40,599 bases of DNA from IMG/VR virus record IMGVR_UViG_3300006805_000057, positions 1 through 40,599 of that record, one strand, 5' to 3'. Positions 14,761-20,976 of the stretch are shown one piece after another; within the stretch, counting starts at the first letter, position 1; each line of letters begins with the position of its first letter. The notes under the pieces are model-generated. The model searched no databases, was not told the origin of the DNA, and worked only from the letters and a program-made list of their open reading frames with translations. A program made the translations under genes and the position numbers. The stretch is from a virus.

Positions 14761-14957
14761 GCTTTAGAGCAGCGCCCAAAGTAAATGAAGGCTACAACCC
14801 TTCCTTGTTGTCTCGCTTCTTCCTCGGTTTGTTGCATGTGGTAGTTTGGCTCGGCGGGATGGCCGTAACGCTTTCTAATCCATTCATCCCAACGGGGAGA
14901 TTTCGTTATGGAGTCGCTATGCTTCTGCCCACGGGAGCGCTTTGAGGGAAGGGTCAT
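14757..14957 (-). CDS. Hypothetical small basic protein
   Basis: A 66-residue basic protein with an aromatic cluster (WDEWIRKRYG) and no assigned domain. ATGA overlaps on both sides. Function unknown. Confidence 0.65.
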   Translation of the reverse strand: MTLPSKRSRGQKHSDSITKSPRWDEWIRKRYGHPAEPNYHMQQTEEEARQQGRVVAFIYFGRCSKA

Positions 14958-15223
14958 GCGTGGCGAAGGCGCTCTTTAATCCAAAAAGCCAAGCGGACCA
15001 ACCACGCCGGTGCGTTCAGCACGAACCACAGCGGGAGCGTAACACCGCGCTCGGCTTCATCCAAGGACTTCGCTAATTCTGCCGCGCCGTTTATAAGGAA
15101 GTCCTCCCACTCCTTTTCTTCATCGTCCAGATAGGTTATCTGGCACTGGGTGGCAACTGTCACAGAACACGGTTCGCCCCCCTGATACGAAATAAAAATT
15201 AGGTTGTTTGAGCTTGTGGTCAT
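14954..15223 (-). CDS. Hypothetical protein with C-terminal hydrophobic helix
   Basis: An 89-residue acidic protein, with a central beta region and a C-terminal hydrophobic or amphipathic helix (about residues 62-80) that may be a membrane anchor. The ATG at 15223 is chosen for its ATGA overlap with the replication gene; an in-frame start at 15262 lies deep in that gene. Confidence 0.65.
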   Translation of the reverse strand: MTTSSNNLIFISYQGGEPCSVTVATQCQITYLDDEEKEWEDFLINGAAELAKSLDEAERGVTLPLWFVLNAPAWLVRLAFWIKERLRHA

Positions 15224-15795
15224 GCTTGGCGGGCCATCGGTGGCGTATTCGCTATAATCCATTTTTGGCTAGGGAGGTCAATGGCAGCCCAAGAAATGTT
15301 CTCTGTGACAAAGCGGGACTCGGGGTGGGCGAACCGCCACCCTTCCGGCTCACTCAACAGGACGGCCTGTTTCTCGTCTTTCTCTGCCTTTCCTGTGCCC
15401 TCCCACCAATACTTAGGGTCATCTAGGTAGCACCTGTTTCCAAACCACGTAGCGGGCAAAGGAATGAGGCTGCTGCCTGATTGGGAGACGCGGCGGGAGT
15501 GTGACCACCGGGCAACGGCTGAGGCGTATTCGGTGGTTCCCTCCAACACTCGTTCAAAGCCGTCTTGGGCGATGGCCTTTGTTATGGCGATCTTCCCCGC
15601 TTCGCCCCCCTGCCGGCGAGGATAGACGTTAAAGATGGAGTCCGCCCGCGCATCAATCGCCCCCCGCTTGCGCTCCTTCACCCCCTTGGCCCATTCCTGC
15701 CTAGCTACGGCCTTCCACTCATCGGGCAAAAGACGGCGGTTTAGGCGCTTCGCCTCCGCACACAAGGCTTCGTAAAGGCGGTCTATGGCGTCCAT
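15220..15795 (-). CDS. Phage replication-initiation/helicase-loader-like protein
   Basis: A 191-residue protein. The middle part (about residues 55-135) reads FNVYPRRQGGEAGKIAITKAI...EGTTEYASAV...IPLPATWFGNRCYLDDPKYW, the recurrent C-terminal module of phage replication-organiser proteins that recruit the host helicase (functionally like lambda O/P or DnaD-type proteins). No winged-helix origin-binding domain is recognisable before it. Since the genome encodes no helicase, primase or polymerase that I recognise, this is the likely link to the host replisome. It shares one base with the gene upstream. Confidence 0.75.
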   Translation of the reverse strand: MDAIDRLYEALCAEAKRLNRRLLPDEWKAVARQEWAKGVKERKRGAIDARADSIFNVYPRRQGGEAGKIAITKAIAQDGFERVLEGTTEYASAVARWSHSRRVSQSGSSLIPLPATWFGNRCYLDDPKYWWEGTGKAEKDEKQAVLLSEPEGWRFAHPESRFVTENISWAAIDLPSQKWIIANTPPMARQA

Positions 15796-15980
15796 TAGCG
15801 GGCGTTCCGAATAGCAGAGGCTAGGGAGGAAAGACGGGATGGGGTAAGTTTGTTCTCGTAGGCTAGGGCCTTGAGCAAACCATGCGGGCGCTTACCCGGC
15901 CACAGGATGTATTCAAGGGCTACTAGCCAAGCCTTAGACCGGCGCGGCCCCTTCCTTATATAGTTTGGCGGGTAGGTCAT
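15795..15980 (-). CDS. Hypothetical small basic protein
   Basis: A 61-residue basic, helical protein; the C-terminal KALAYENKLTPSRLSSLASAI could be a helix-turn-helix. The ATG at 15980 overlaps the upstream TGA (ATGA); the codons before it are not needed. It sits directly before the replication gene, so an origin or replisome role is possible. Confidence 0.65.
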   Translation of the reverse strand: MTYPPNYIRKGPRRSKAWLVALEYILWPGKRPHGLLKALAYENKLTPSRLSSLASAIRNAR

Positions 15981-16270
15981 TCTAGGCTCCAATGTTTAAG
16001 TTCGTGCTTCAGGCAAAGGTCTTCCATCGCGGCTTCTTCAGTCGATCCCCATCCTGTCGTCATGTCCCCGTTCTTACCGCACTCATCGCAAAGGAATTGG
16101 GCAATGTTGTCTTTCCCGGTGACGCCGGGCGCAAGGCCAGCGGCCCACGTGTCGTCATCCCCGAAGCGGTGCTCCTCGTCAAAGGACATAGTGACCACTC
16201 CATGCTCCCGCATCCATTTCAGCTTAGGGCTAGGCGACTCTGGAAGGTCTGCGAATAGCTCTGTGCTCAC
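15977..16270 (-). CDS. Hypothetical protein with zinc-ribbon-like motif
   Basis: A 97-residue acidic protein. FLCDECGKNGD near residue 60 and a later CLKHELKH could complete a zinc site. The GTG at 16270 forms a GTGA overlap with the upstream stop and is preferred over the longer open frame. Function unknown. Confidence 0.7.
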   Translation of the reverse strand: MSTELFADLPESPSPKLKWMREHGVVTMSFDEEHRFGDDDTWAAGLAPGVTGKDNIAQFLCDECGKNGDMTTGWGSTEEAAMEDLCLKHELKHWSLE

Positions 16271-16461
16271 GCCCCACCCCCGATCATAGAAAGAATGGCG
16301 AGGGAGGCGGCGATAATCGCCCACCCCCACAAGGCCCCCGCCAACCTGTCCAAAGCCCTATCGTCCTTCCAAGACTTATAGTGCTTCTGAGATTTGAGGC
16401 AGAGGAAGCCCAGTCCTGTAAGGAGGGTGGCGAGGAGGGCGAAAAAGAGGGGGTGGTTCAT
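16267..16461 (-). CDS. Small two-TM membrane protein
   Basis: A 64-residue protein with hydrophobic segments at about residues 3-22 and 44-61 separated by a basic loop (KSQKHYKSWKDDR), so both ends probably face the same side. Coupled to genes on both sides by ATGA/GTGA overlaps. No family recognised. Confidence 0.75.
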   Translation of the reverse strand: MNHPLFFALLATLLTGLGFLCLKSQKHYKSWKDDRALDRLAGALWGWAIIAASLAILSMIGGGA

Positions 16462-16631
16462 GGGGTGGGCGGCTTGGGGTGCTGAACGAAGTTGCCCTTT
16501 AACCAGTTGGTGAGGGTTTCAAACGACTCAAAAACATGTCGGTTCGTGGTCGTGTCCATAAACGGCGCTCCCGCTTCGCTAACGATATAGCCGTTCTCTA
16601 CTGATTCGATAATAACTCTGTCGCGTGTCAT
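16458..16631 (-). CDS. Conserved small phage protein
   Basis: A 57-residue protein (starts MTRDRVIIESVENGYIV; FESFETLTNWLKGNF) resembling a small phage protein in which a short beta hairpin is followed by a FxxLxxWL helix. ATGA overlaps with both neighbours fix its start and stop, so it is a real gene despite its size. Function unknown. Confidence 0.75.
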   Translation of the reverse strand: MTRDRVIIESVENGYIVSEAGAPFMDTTTNRHVFESFETLTNWLKGNFVQHPKPPTP

Positions 16632-16915
16632 GGTTTGTATCCGTATTTGAGGTTAAACGCTTTCAGTTCGTCTCTTTCTATCTGTTCTCGCTTAAGGAGG
16701 TGGGCGTCCCACCAAGGGTCTGGTGAAGAAAGGGGGCGAGGCGCATTGACTGGCTTTCGCGTGGTCAGAGCATCCTGAATATCAGGGCAGCCCGCTAAGG
16801 ACGCCCCACCCCCAAAGTATTCTATCGGGTCGAAGCGGTGCAGGGCCTCCCGTTGGTCTGCTAGGTGGCGCTGTTCATCGGTGTGCCGCTGGGCTTCTTC
16901 CATGCGTAGGCTCAT
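16628..16915 (-). CDS. Hypothetical helical protein
   Basis: A 95-residue protein whose N-terminal third is a charged, His-rich helix and whose C-terminus contains a WWDAHLLKREQ helix. No motif recognised. The ATG at 16915 directly follows the stop of the SSB-like gene; an open frame further upstream is only the complement of that gene's end. Confidence 0.65.
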   Translation of the reverse strand: MSLRMEEAQRHTDEQRHLADQREALHRFDPIEYFGGGASLAGCPDIQDALTTRKPVNAPRPLSSPDPWWDAHLLKREQIERDELKAFNLKYGYKP

Positions 16916-16917
16916 GG

Positions 16918-17577
16918 CTAGAAAGGAACATCTTCGTCTAGGTTTTCCTGAGAGACGGTGGAAGCGGGGGCGGGTTGCTCCTGCGTGTGGCGGTCGCTCA
17001 TTTCCTTGGATTGGTTGATGAGGGTGCGGAGCCATTCGGGGAGATTGGCCGGGAAACTTGGTTCTCCCCCGTCCATGTCCGACAGGGAGAACAGAAGCTT
17101 TTCGTTTTCCAGATTGGCCTTGGTCATTCCCTTGGGGAGAGCTGACACACTCGCCACATTGGCGTAGGTCTTCCCGCTGTTCTTGCCGCTACCCGGCTTG
17201 TGAACCACGGAAAGCATACAGTTTGCCCCGATCAGTTTGGTAATGTCGAAGCCGGAAAGCTCCTCCCGCGTGAACTGCTTTGCACGCCATGACTCCAGCA
17301 CCTTGCGGAGATTCGCCTTGTCTCCAAGGGAGAGGGTGTAAACCGCCGAGATAGCACGGGGTTTATCAACGGTCTTGCTCGGGTCGTTCTTGTCCTTGAA
17401 CTGGCCGCGTTCCTGCGGGAGTTCCCACAGGATGCAGACCTTACGGGCGTCCGCGAACTGCGGGTTGTTGGACATTTGCGTGCCGAGGTCCACGACGCCG
17501 TAACAAACGGCTTGGTGAGAACCTGCCGGAATGGGCTCGAAATCCGAGCCGCCTTTATCAGATGCAATGATGGGCAT
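16918..17577 (-). CDS. Single-stranded DNA-binding-like protein
   Basis: A 219-residue protein. The N-terminal 150 residues form a beta-rich, OB-like domain (IPAGSHQAVCYGVVDLGTQ, KVCILWELP, SAVYTLSLGDKANLRKVLESW, IGANCMLSVVHKPG), typical of phage SSB analogues. The C-terminus is a disordered linker ending in LDEDVPF, the acidic tip by which SSBs recruit replication and repair proteins. It would coat single-stranded DNA during replication and recombination. It is unrelated in primary sequence to E. coli SSB. Confidence 0.8.
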   Translation of the reverse strand: MPIIASDKGGSDFEPIPAGSHQAVCYGVVDLGTQMSNNPQFADARKVCILWELPQERGQFKDKNDPSKTVDKPRAISAVYTLSLGDKANLRKVLESWRAKQFTREELSGFDITKLIGANCMLSVVHKPGSGKNSGKTYANVASVSALPKGMTKANLENEKLLFSLSDMDGGEPSFPANLPEWLRTLINQSKEMSDRHTQEQPAPASTVSQENLDEDVPF

Positions 17578-17609
17578 AACAGTTTTATGTTTGTGGTTTA
17601 TTGTTTGGA

Positions 17610-17810
17610 CTAAATTTCTTTCGGAGTTCCCCGATGCTCCCCGATGGCCCGCACCCTAGCCAGCTCATCCTGTATTTCCTTGGGGCTGGCCGTGGGGAGG
17701 GTAATGGGCTTCTTGCTGAAAGAGTGGAGCGCCCCGTCCATCATGGACTCGGCCCCCATCTGGAAGAGGTCCCGGGATAGGGGCGTGCTGAAGCGGTGGG
17801 TGGTTTCCAT
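17610..17810 (-). CDS. Hypothetical small protein
   Basis: A 66-residue protein beginning with a METTHRFSTPLS segment, then helical. Start ATG at 17810 is directly after the upstream TAA. No motif recognised; its position before the SSB-like gene suggests a replication-unit gene. Confidence 0.65.
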   Translation of the reverse strand: METTHRFSTPLSRDLFQMGAESMMDGALHSFSKKPITLPTASPKEIQDELARVRAIGEHRGTPKEI

Positions 17811-17811
17811 G

Positions 17812-18099
17812 TTAGGCTTGGGCGGTCTGGTTTTCGCGGGCGGTGATGGCATCGCGTTGGGGCTTCGTCTTGGCGTAGTCGGGAATCGCGTCCATGTGAA
17901 CGTAACCGGGCTCGTGATAGCATGACGGCACCTTGACCTTGTGATAAGCCTCCCGAATCCACATCGGCGTGCTAGAGCAAAGGCGGAACTTGCTCACCAG
18001 TTTCGCATCCTTGAGGGACCAACAGCGGGCCACCCCAAGCGAGTTATTCCCGTTGTAGAAATTATTCCGGCACCCCCTGCAATGTTCAGTCGTATTCAT
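17812..18099 (-). CDS. Conserved Cys/His-containing phage protein
   Basis: A 95-residue protein. HCRGCRNNFYNGNNSLGVARCW near the N-terminus and PSCYHEPGYVHMDAIPDY near the C-terminus match a recurrent phage early protein and could hold one zinc ion (three Cys plus His). Function unknown. Confidence 0.75.
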   Translation of the reverse strand: MNTTEHCRGCRNNFYNGNNSLGVARCWSLKDAKLVSKFRLCSSTPMWIREAYHKVKVPSCYHEPGYVHMDAIPDYAKTKPQRDAITARENQTAQA

Positions 18100-18100
18100 G

Positions 18101-18466
18101 TTACTCCTTGCTGAGCTGTGCGGCGGCGCGGGCCTCTAGACGCTCGGCAAAAGCGATAGCCTGTTCGGCTTCCATCCGCAATGCTTTAGCCTTGGAAAGC
18201 GCGCCCTCTGTAATTTGCTTGGCCATCGCCTCCTTTAACGTGGTGGCAGAAGTGTAACCGCCGCCGTCTATATAGGCTTTCGCCTCAACCTCATACTCGC
18301 CGTTGGTTTGCTTGGTAACGGCAAACGAAACACTGACGTAACAAACCCCCATGTCGCTGGAAAGCTGTTTGCTCGCCTCTGTGAGGAAAGAAACAATTTC
18401 GGATTCAGTGATTTGGTGCGCAGCTTGACCGGCTGCGGGCGGGATGGAATTAGCTGATGTGCTCAT
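18101..18466 (-). CDS. Hypothetical protein, first gene of early unit
   Basis: A 121-residue protein with an N-terminal helical part, a central beta region (VCYVSVSFAVTK, YEVEAKAYI) and a C-terminal Ala/Glu-rich helix. No family recognised. It is the first gene of the early unit, behind an AACGAA leader, and would be the earliest transcribed. Confidence 0.7.
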   Translation of the reverse strand: MSTSANSIPPAAGQAAHQITESEIVSFLTEASKQLSSDMGVCYVSVSFAVTKQTNGEYEVEAKAYIDGGGYTSATTLKEAMAKQITEGALSKAKALRMEAEQAIAFAERLEARAAAQLSKE

Positions 18467-18678
18467 ATCTTTTCGTTATTCGTGTTTCGCCAGAAGCCTG
18501 ATTGCCTCCGACACCCCGACCCAATCAGAGCGCGCCTCCCCTTTCAAGATTTAGTGCGTTAGAGCTGTTGGGTTATTTTGTAATGCTTGACGGGGAAAGG
18601 CGCATCAGTTTTGTTTCGCGCCGTTGAAGACAACTACAACAGGCACGAAGACACAAACCGTTTAACGCGGAGTGTTTC
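18467..18678. other. Early control region
   Basis: About 210 bases without a supported gene, upstream of the first early gene and of the tRNA. A promoter for the early unit must lie here, but I see no convincing -35/-10 pair. GCTTGACG (18585-18592, plus strand) also occurs twice on the other strand near 13971-13998. The leader element at 18471-18483 lies at its left end. Confidence 0.5.
18471..18483 (-). promoter_or_regulatory. AACGAA tandem leader element
   Basis: The minus strand reads ACGAATAACGAAA, 4 bases before the ATG at 18466, matching the elements before 11060 and 7599. Confidence 0.45.
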
Positions 18679-18754
18679 GCCGTTGTAGCTCAGTTGGTAG
18701 AGCGACTGTTTCGTAAACAGTTGGTCGCAGGTTCAAACCCTGCCAGCGGCCCCA
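18679..18754 (+). tRNA. tRNA-Thr (anticodon CGT)
   Basis: A 76-base cloverleaf: acceptor GCCGTTG pairs with CAGCGGC (one G-T pair); D stem GCTC/GAGC around AGTTGGTA; anticodon stem ACTGT/ACAGT with loop TTCGTAA, anticodon CGT reading ACG; T arm GCAGG-TTCAAAC-CCTGC; CCA is encoded. The G1-C72 and C2-G71 pairs fit threonine identity, while a C at the discriminator position is unusual. It is the only supported gene on the plus strand and lies between the two transcription units. It may supply a codon used more by the phage than by its host. Confidence 0.95.
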
Positions 18755-18863
18755 ATTTTACAAGCTTGCGTTCAAATGTAAAACGCCCCACCTTACCGAT
18801 AACAGGCCAGAGCACTTCCCCTGAGAAGGAAGAAACGCAGCGCGCAGCAGCAGTAACCTTGAT

Positions 18864-18899
18864 GGGCGGGGAGATGCCGACAAGCAAACCTCCCCGCCC
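18864..18899. terminator. Strong hairpin at end of late unit
   Basis: A perfect 10-bp stem GGGCGGGGAG/CTCCCCGCCC with a 16-base loop, 8 bases after the last late stop codon (18908) on the minus strand. There is no T-tract on either side, so it may act as a transcript-end stabiliser or a factor-dependent terminator, and could also limit transcription from the tRNA side. Confidence 0.6.
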
Positions 18900-18907
18900 T
18901 GACTATT

Positions 18908-19000
18908 TCAGAAGCGATCAGGCGACACCCAATTAGCCAACAGTCTAAGCCGCTTGGCGGTCCAGTAACGAAGGGAGGTCCAGATATGCTTTAGGTTCAT
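18908..19000 (-). CDS. Very small basic amphipathic protein
   Basis: A 30-residue protein (MNLKHIWTSLRYWTAKRLRL...), Trp- and Arg-rich and able to form an amphipathic helix. Its ATG overlaps the stop of the XhlA-like gene (ATGA) and it ends the late unit. A membrane-active or lysis-accessory role is possible by position only. Confidence 0.55.
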   Translation of the reverse strand: MNLKHIWTSLRYWTAKRLRLLANWVSPDRF

Positions 19001-19239
19001 GAGGTGGGGAGGTTTTTGAATACGACCGCGATTAGCCCAACGACAAAGGCGGAGATAAGCAGCCAGTTTATCCGCATGAGGGAGTCCCGCAATTCGATGA
19101 GGATTTCATTTGTGCGGGCCTGCTCAAAGGACATTCGGGCTTGCTCTGCAAACAGTCCCGGGGCCTCCCGCATGTTGTCGGGGTCGCCGTAAATTGCCTT
19201 ATGATGCATGTTAACCCTCTCCTTTATGTCGTCGGACAT
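18997..19239 (-). CDS. XhlA-like/holin-like membrane-anchored protein
   Basis: An 80-residue protein. A charged helical N-terminus (about residues 1-55, probably cytoplasmic) is followed by a single C-terminal membrane span (RINWLLISAFVVGLIAVVF) and a short tail. This topology matches the haemolysin XhlA family, which cooperates with holins in phage lysis. It lies at the end of the late unit with other small membrane proteins, where lysis genes are expected. Confidence 0.65.
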   Translation of the reverse strand: MSDDIKERVNMHHKAIYGDPDNMREAPGLFAEQARMSFEQARTNEILIELRDSLMRINWLLISAFVVGLIAVVFKNLPTS

Positions 19240-19241
19240 TG

Positions 19242-19739
19242 TTAAGCCTTTTGTATGCCCTGAGGGCCTTCAGAATGTAATACGCTAGAAGGACTGCTTG
19301 CAAGGTGAACACCCCGGCCACGACCGGCCAGAAAGGCACCCACGCTATTCCAGACATGCAGGAAGGTATCATAGCACGCTAGGAGCTGCCCCACCGCCAC
19401 CCACCCAAGGACGGTTTCATAATGGGAATAGATTATGTCCTTCCCCGTCGCTAGATCGTAAAAACACAGGGCATGGGCTGTCCACGCGATGAGCAACAAC
19501 CCCACCTGCATAAAAGCCGTCCGGTTCGGTGAGAAGCGAAGGAGGGCGAGAATCGTAAGCGTCTCGACTAGGGCCGGGAACACCAGCTTCCACGGGGCGT
19601 TCATCCACCGGAGGGAGGCCATTAGGAAATGAGACCCCACCCCGGCAATTAGAAGCACCCGCAACGCCGTCCTGTCTCTTGGGCTTGAGAAGGCCCAGAG
19701 CAGAACGAGCGCGAGCAAGTAGCTTGTGAACCAGTCCAT
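19242..19739 (-). CDS. Multi-span membrane protein, holin candidate
   Basis: A 165-residue protein with about four or five hydrophobic segments (near residues 3-18, 25-41, 50-67, 76-92 and 105-135) and a polar C-terminus. Within a late-end cassette of small membrane proteins it is the best holin or antiholin candidate, but it has no family signature. It starts one base after the stop of the 29-codon gene upstream. Confidence 0.6.
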   Translation of the reverse strand: MDWFTSYLLALVLLWAFSSPRDRTALRVLLIAGVGSHFLMASLRWMNAPWKLVFPALVETLTILALLRFSPNRTAFMQVGLLLIAWTAHALCFYDLATGKDIIYSHYETVLGWVAVGQLLACYDTFLHVWNSVGAFLAGRGRGVHLASSPSSVLHSEGPQGIQKA

Positions 19740-19829
19740 TTACTTTTTCTTGGGCTTCTTCGGCTTGGTGGGCTTGGCAATGCGGGATTCGTCTGACGGG
19801 CGCGGGGGCTTTTCGCTGTCTGAGGGCAT
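19740..19829 (-). CDS. Very small Lys/Pro-rich protein
   Basis: A 29-residue protein ending in a Lys-Pro repeat (AKPTKPKKPKKK). ATG at 19829 and TAA at 19740, directly before the ATG of the multi-span membrane protein. Codon use is like its neighbours. Its charge suggests binding to membrane or nucleic acid; function unknown. Confidence 0.5.
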   Translation of the reverse strand: MPSDSEKPPRPSDESRIAKPTKPKKPKKK

Positions 19830-19909
19830 GGTGGTTGTTGGGTTTAGGTTTCACTTCGCCTAAAGCATAAAGCTTCGGGCTGCGGGCTGAAGGTGAAAGA
19901 GCGCCTTTC

Positions 19910-20542
19910 CTAAGGTTGAGGCTTATCAGTTGGGACGGGTTCGTAAAGACCGCGATTATGGCCCAGCCAGAGGGCACCCCCACCAACGAGGGCAGCAATT
20001 CCTACGGCATAGAACCACGAAGGGAGGCCGGACACTTTCCACGCCATGAAGAACACAATGGAAGCGGCTCCGCAGCAAATAGCCGGAGTAGGATAGGCGC
20101 GGTAAACAAAGAAGCCGGCAGCCAAGGCCGCAATGATCGAAGCGTAAAGCAGGGGCCTCCCCTCCGCAGCGTCTATCTCATGCTTACGGACTGACGTATC
20201 GATTGTGCCGGTGGAGGCGTCCGTGCGGGATTCCGTCTTGTGGAACTCGGTAGGGCCGTTGGGCTGAATCTCGGTAACTTCCCGGGCGGGTTGGGCGGGG
20301 GCCTTCTCGGTGGCCGCCACGGCCTCATATTTGGTCACAGTGACCTTGGAGCCTTCGGGGAGGGGCACGGATACCCCCGCCTCCGATTTAGCCACCGTAG
20401 CGGGTTTACCGGCGTCTCTGACTCCTTGGACGGTCACGCCTTCGGCTTTGATTCGCCCCACCCCTAGCAAACTACAACCGCTAAGAGCTAGCGCAAGGCA
20501 GCCGACACCTGCGCTACAGAGGTAACGGGCTTTCTCTCGATA
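19910..20542 (-). CDS. Lipoprotein-like membrane protein, start unresolved
   Basis: The open frame encodes, near its useful beginning, a signal-like segment (basic YREKAR, then CLALAL) ending in LSGC, a typical lipobox with Cys at 20476. A Pro/Glu/Ala-rich middle follows and three hydrophobic segments occupy the C-terminal 85 residues. No ATG, GTG or TTG precedes the lipobox in this frame near the overlap; the first usable codon is TTG at 20470, just after the Cys. The first 55 bases overlap the 3' end of the peptidase-like gene in the -1 frame. It may be expressed by frameshifting, from a non-standard start, or the sequence may contain an indel. A spanin-like role is conceivable. Confidence 0.5.
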   Translation of the reverse strand, partial: YREKARYLCSAGVGCLALALSGCSLLGVGRIKAEGVTVQGVRDAGKPATVAKSEAGVSVPLPEGSKVTVTKYEAVAATEKAPAQPAREVTEIQPNGPTEFHKTESRTDASTGTIDTSVRKHEIDAAEGRPLLYASIIAALAAGFFVYRAYPTPAICCGAASIVFFMAWKVSGLPSWFYAVGIAALVGGGALWLGHNRGLYEPVPTDKPQP

Positions 20543-20922
20543 AACCGAATAACCCCAACGATTCCGGGGCCGTCCGACTCGTGAAGGACTTTTCGCTTGG
20601 GGGTCCAGCCGTCGTTTTTCCGGTTCGCCATGCCAGAGGTGAGAACCGCCCGCTTGTTCTGGGCCGTCATGGTGTGGGTCGCCCCTTTCCCGTCGCTCCC
20701 CCGAACAATCCAAAGCAGTTCTCCCACCTTTAATTCCATCCCATCCCTGTAGGGCTCGTAATGGAAATACTCGCCCCCATGAATTAGAGGCTTCATGCTC
20801 CCGGTGAACTGAAAGGGCTCCGTGTGCCGGCGAAGGCCCATCGATACAGACGCCCCACTCGGAACAAACACGGGCTGCCCCATGAGCCCCCCGGCTAACA
20901 GAAGGAATAGAATTAGTTTCAT
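20488..20922 (-). CDS. Secreted S24/S26 signal-peptidase-like protein
   Basis: A 144-residue protein. Residues 1-16 form a signal peptide. TGSMKPLIHGGEY (Ser42) matches the catalytic-serine box of signal peptidase I and LexA-like peptidases, with later strands at ELKVGELLWIV and a THTM...GMANRKND...GVIRFI stretch corresponding to the H-R/GDxN-x-D/G-x-V layout. The usual general-base Lys is not obvious, so activity is uncertain. A secreted peptidase in a tail-to-lysis junction could process virion or envelope proteins. The lipoprotein-like frame overlaps its 3' end. Confidence 0.65.
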   Translation of the reverse strand: MKLILFLLLAGGLMGQPVFVPSGASVSMGLRRHTEPFQFTGSMKPLIHGGEYFHYEPYRDGMELKVGELLWIVRGSDGKGATHTMTAQNKRAVLTSGMANRKNDGWTPKRKVLHESDGPGIVGVIRFIERKPVTSVAQVSAALR

Positions 20923-20976
20923 GGACTAAGGATAGCATGGGGCGGGCGTCCCGGGTATTACATTGGGAGGGCGTTT

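Noticed and set aside
18690-18936. Frames across the tRNA on both strands
   Set aside because: They read through the tRNA and the hairpin, and have no start support or motif.
18467-18996. Attachment site at the tRNA
   Set aside because: No integrase is recognisable and no repeat of the tRNA 3' end was seen.
19417-19998. 193-codon minus frame
   Set aside because: Spans three better-supported genes in another frame and has no coherent composition.
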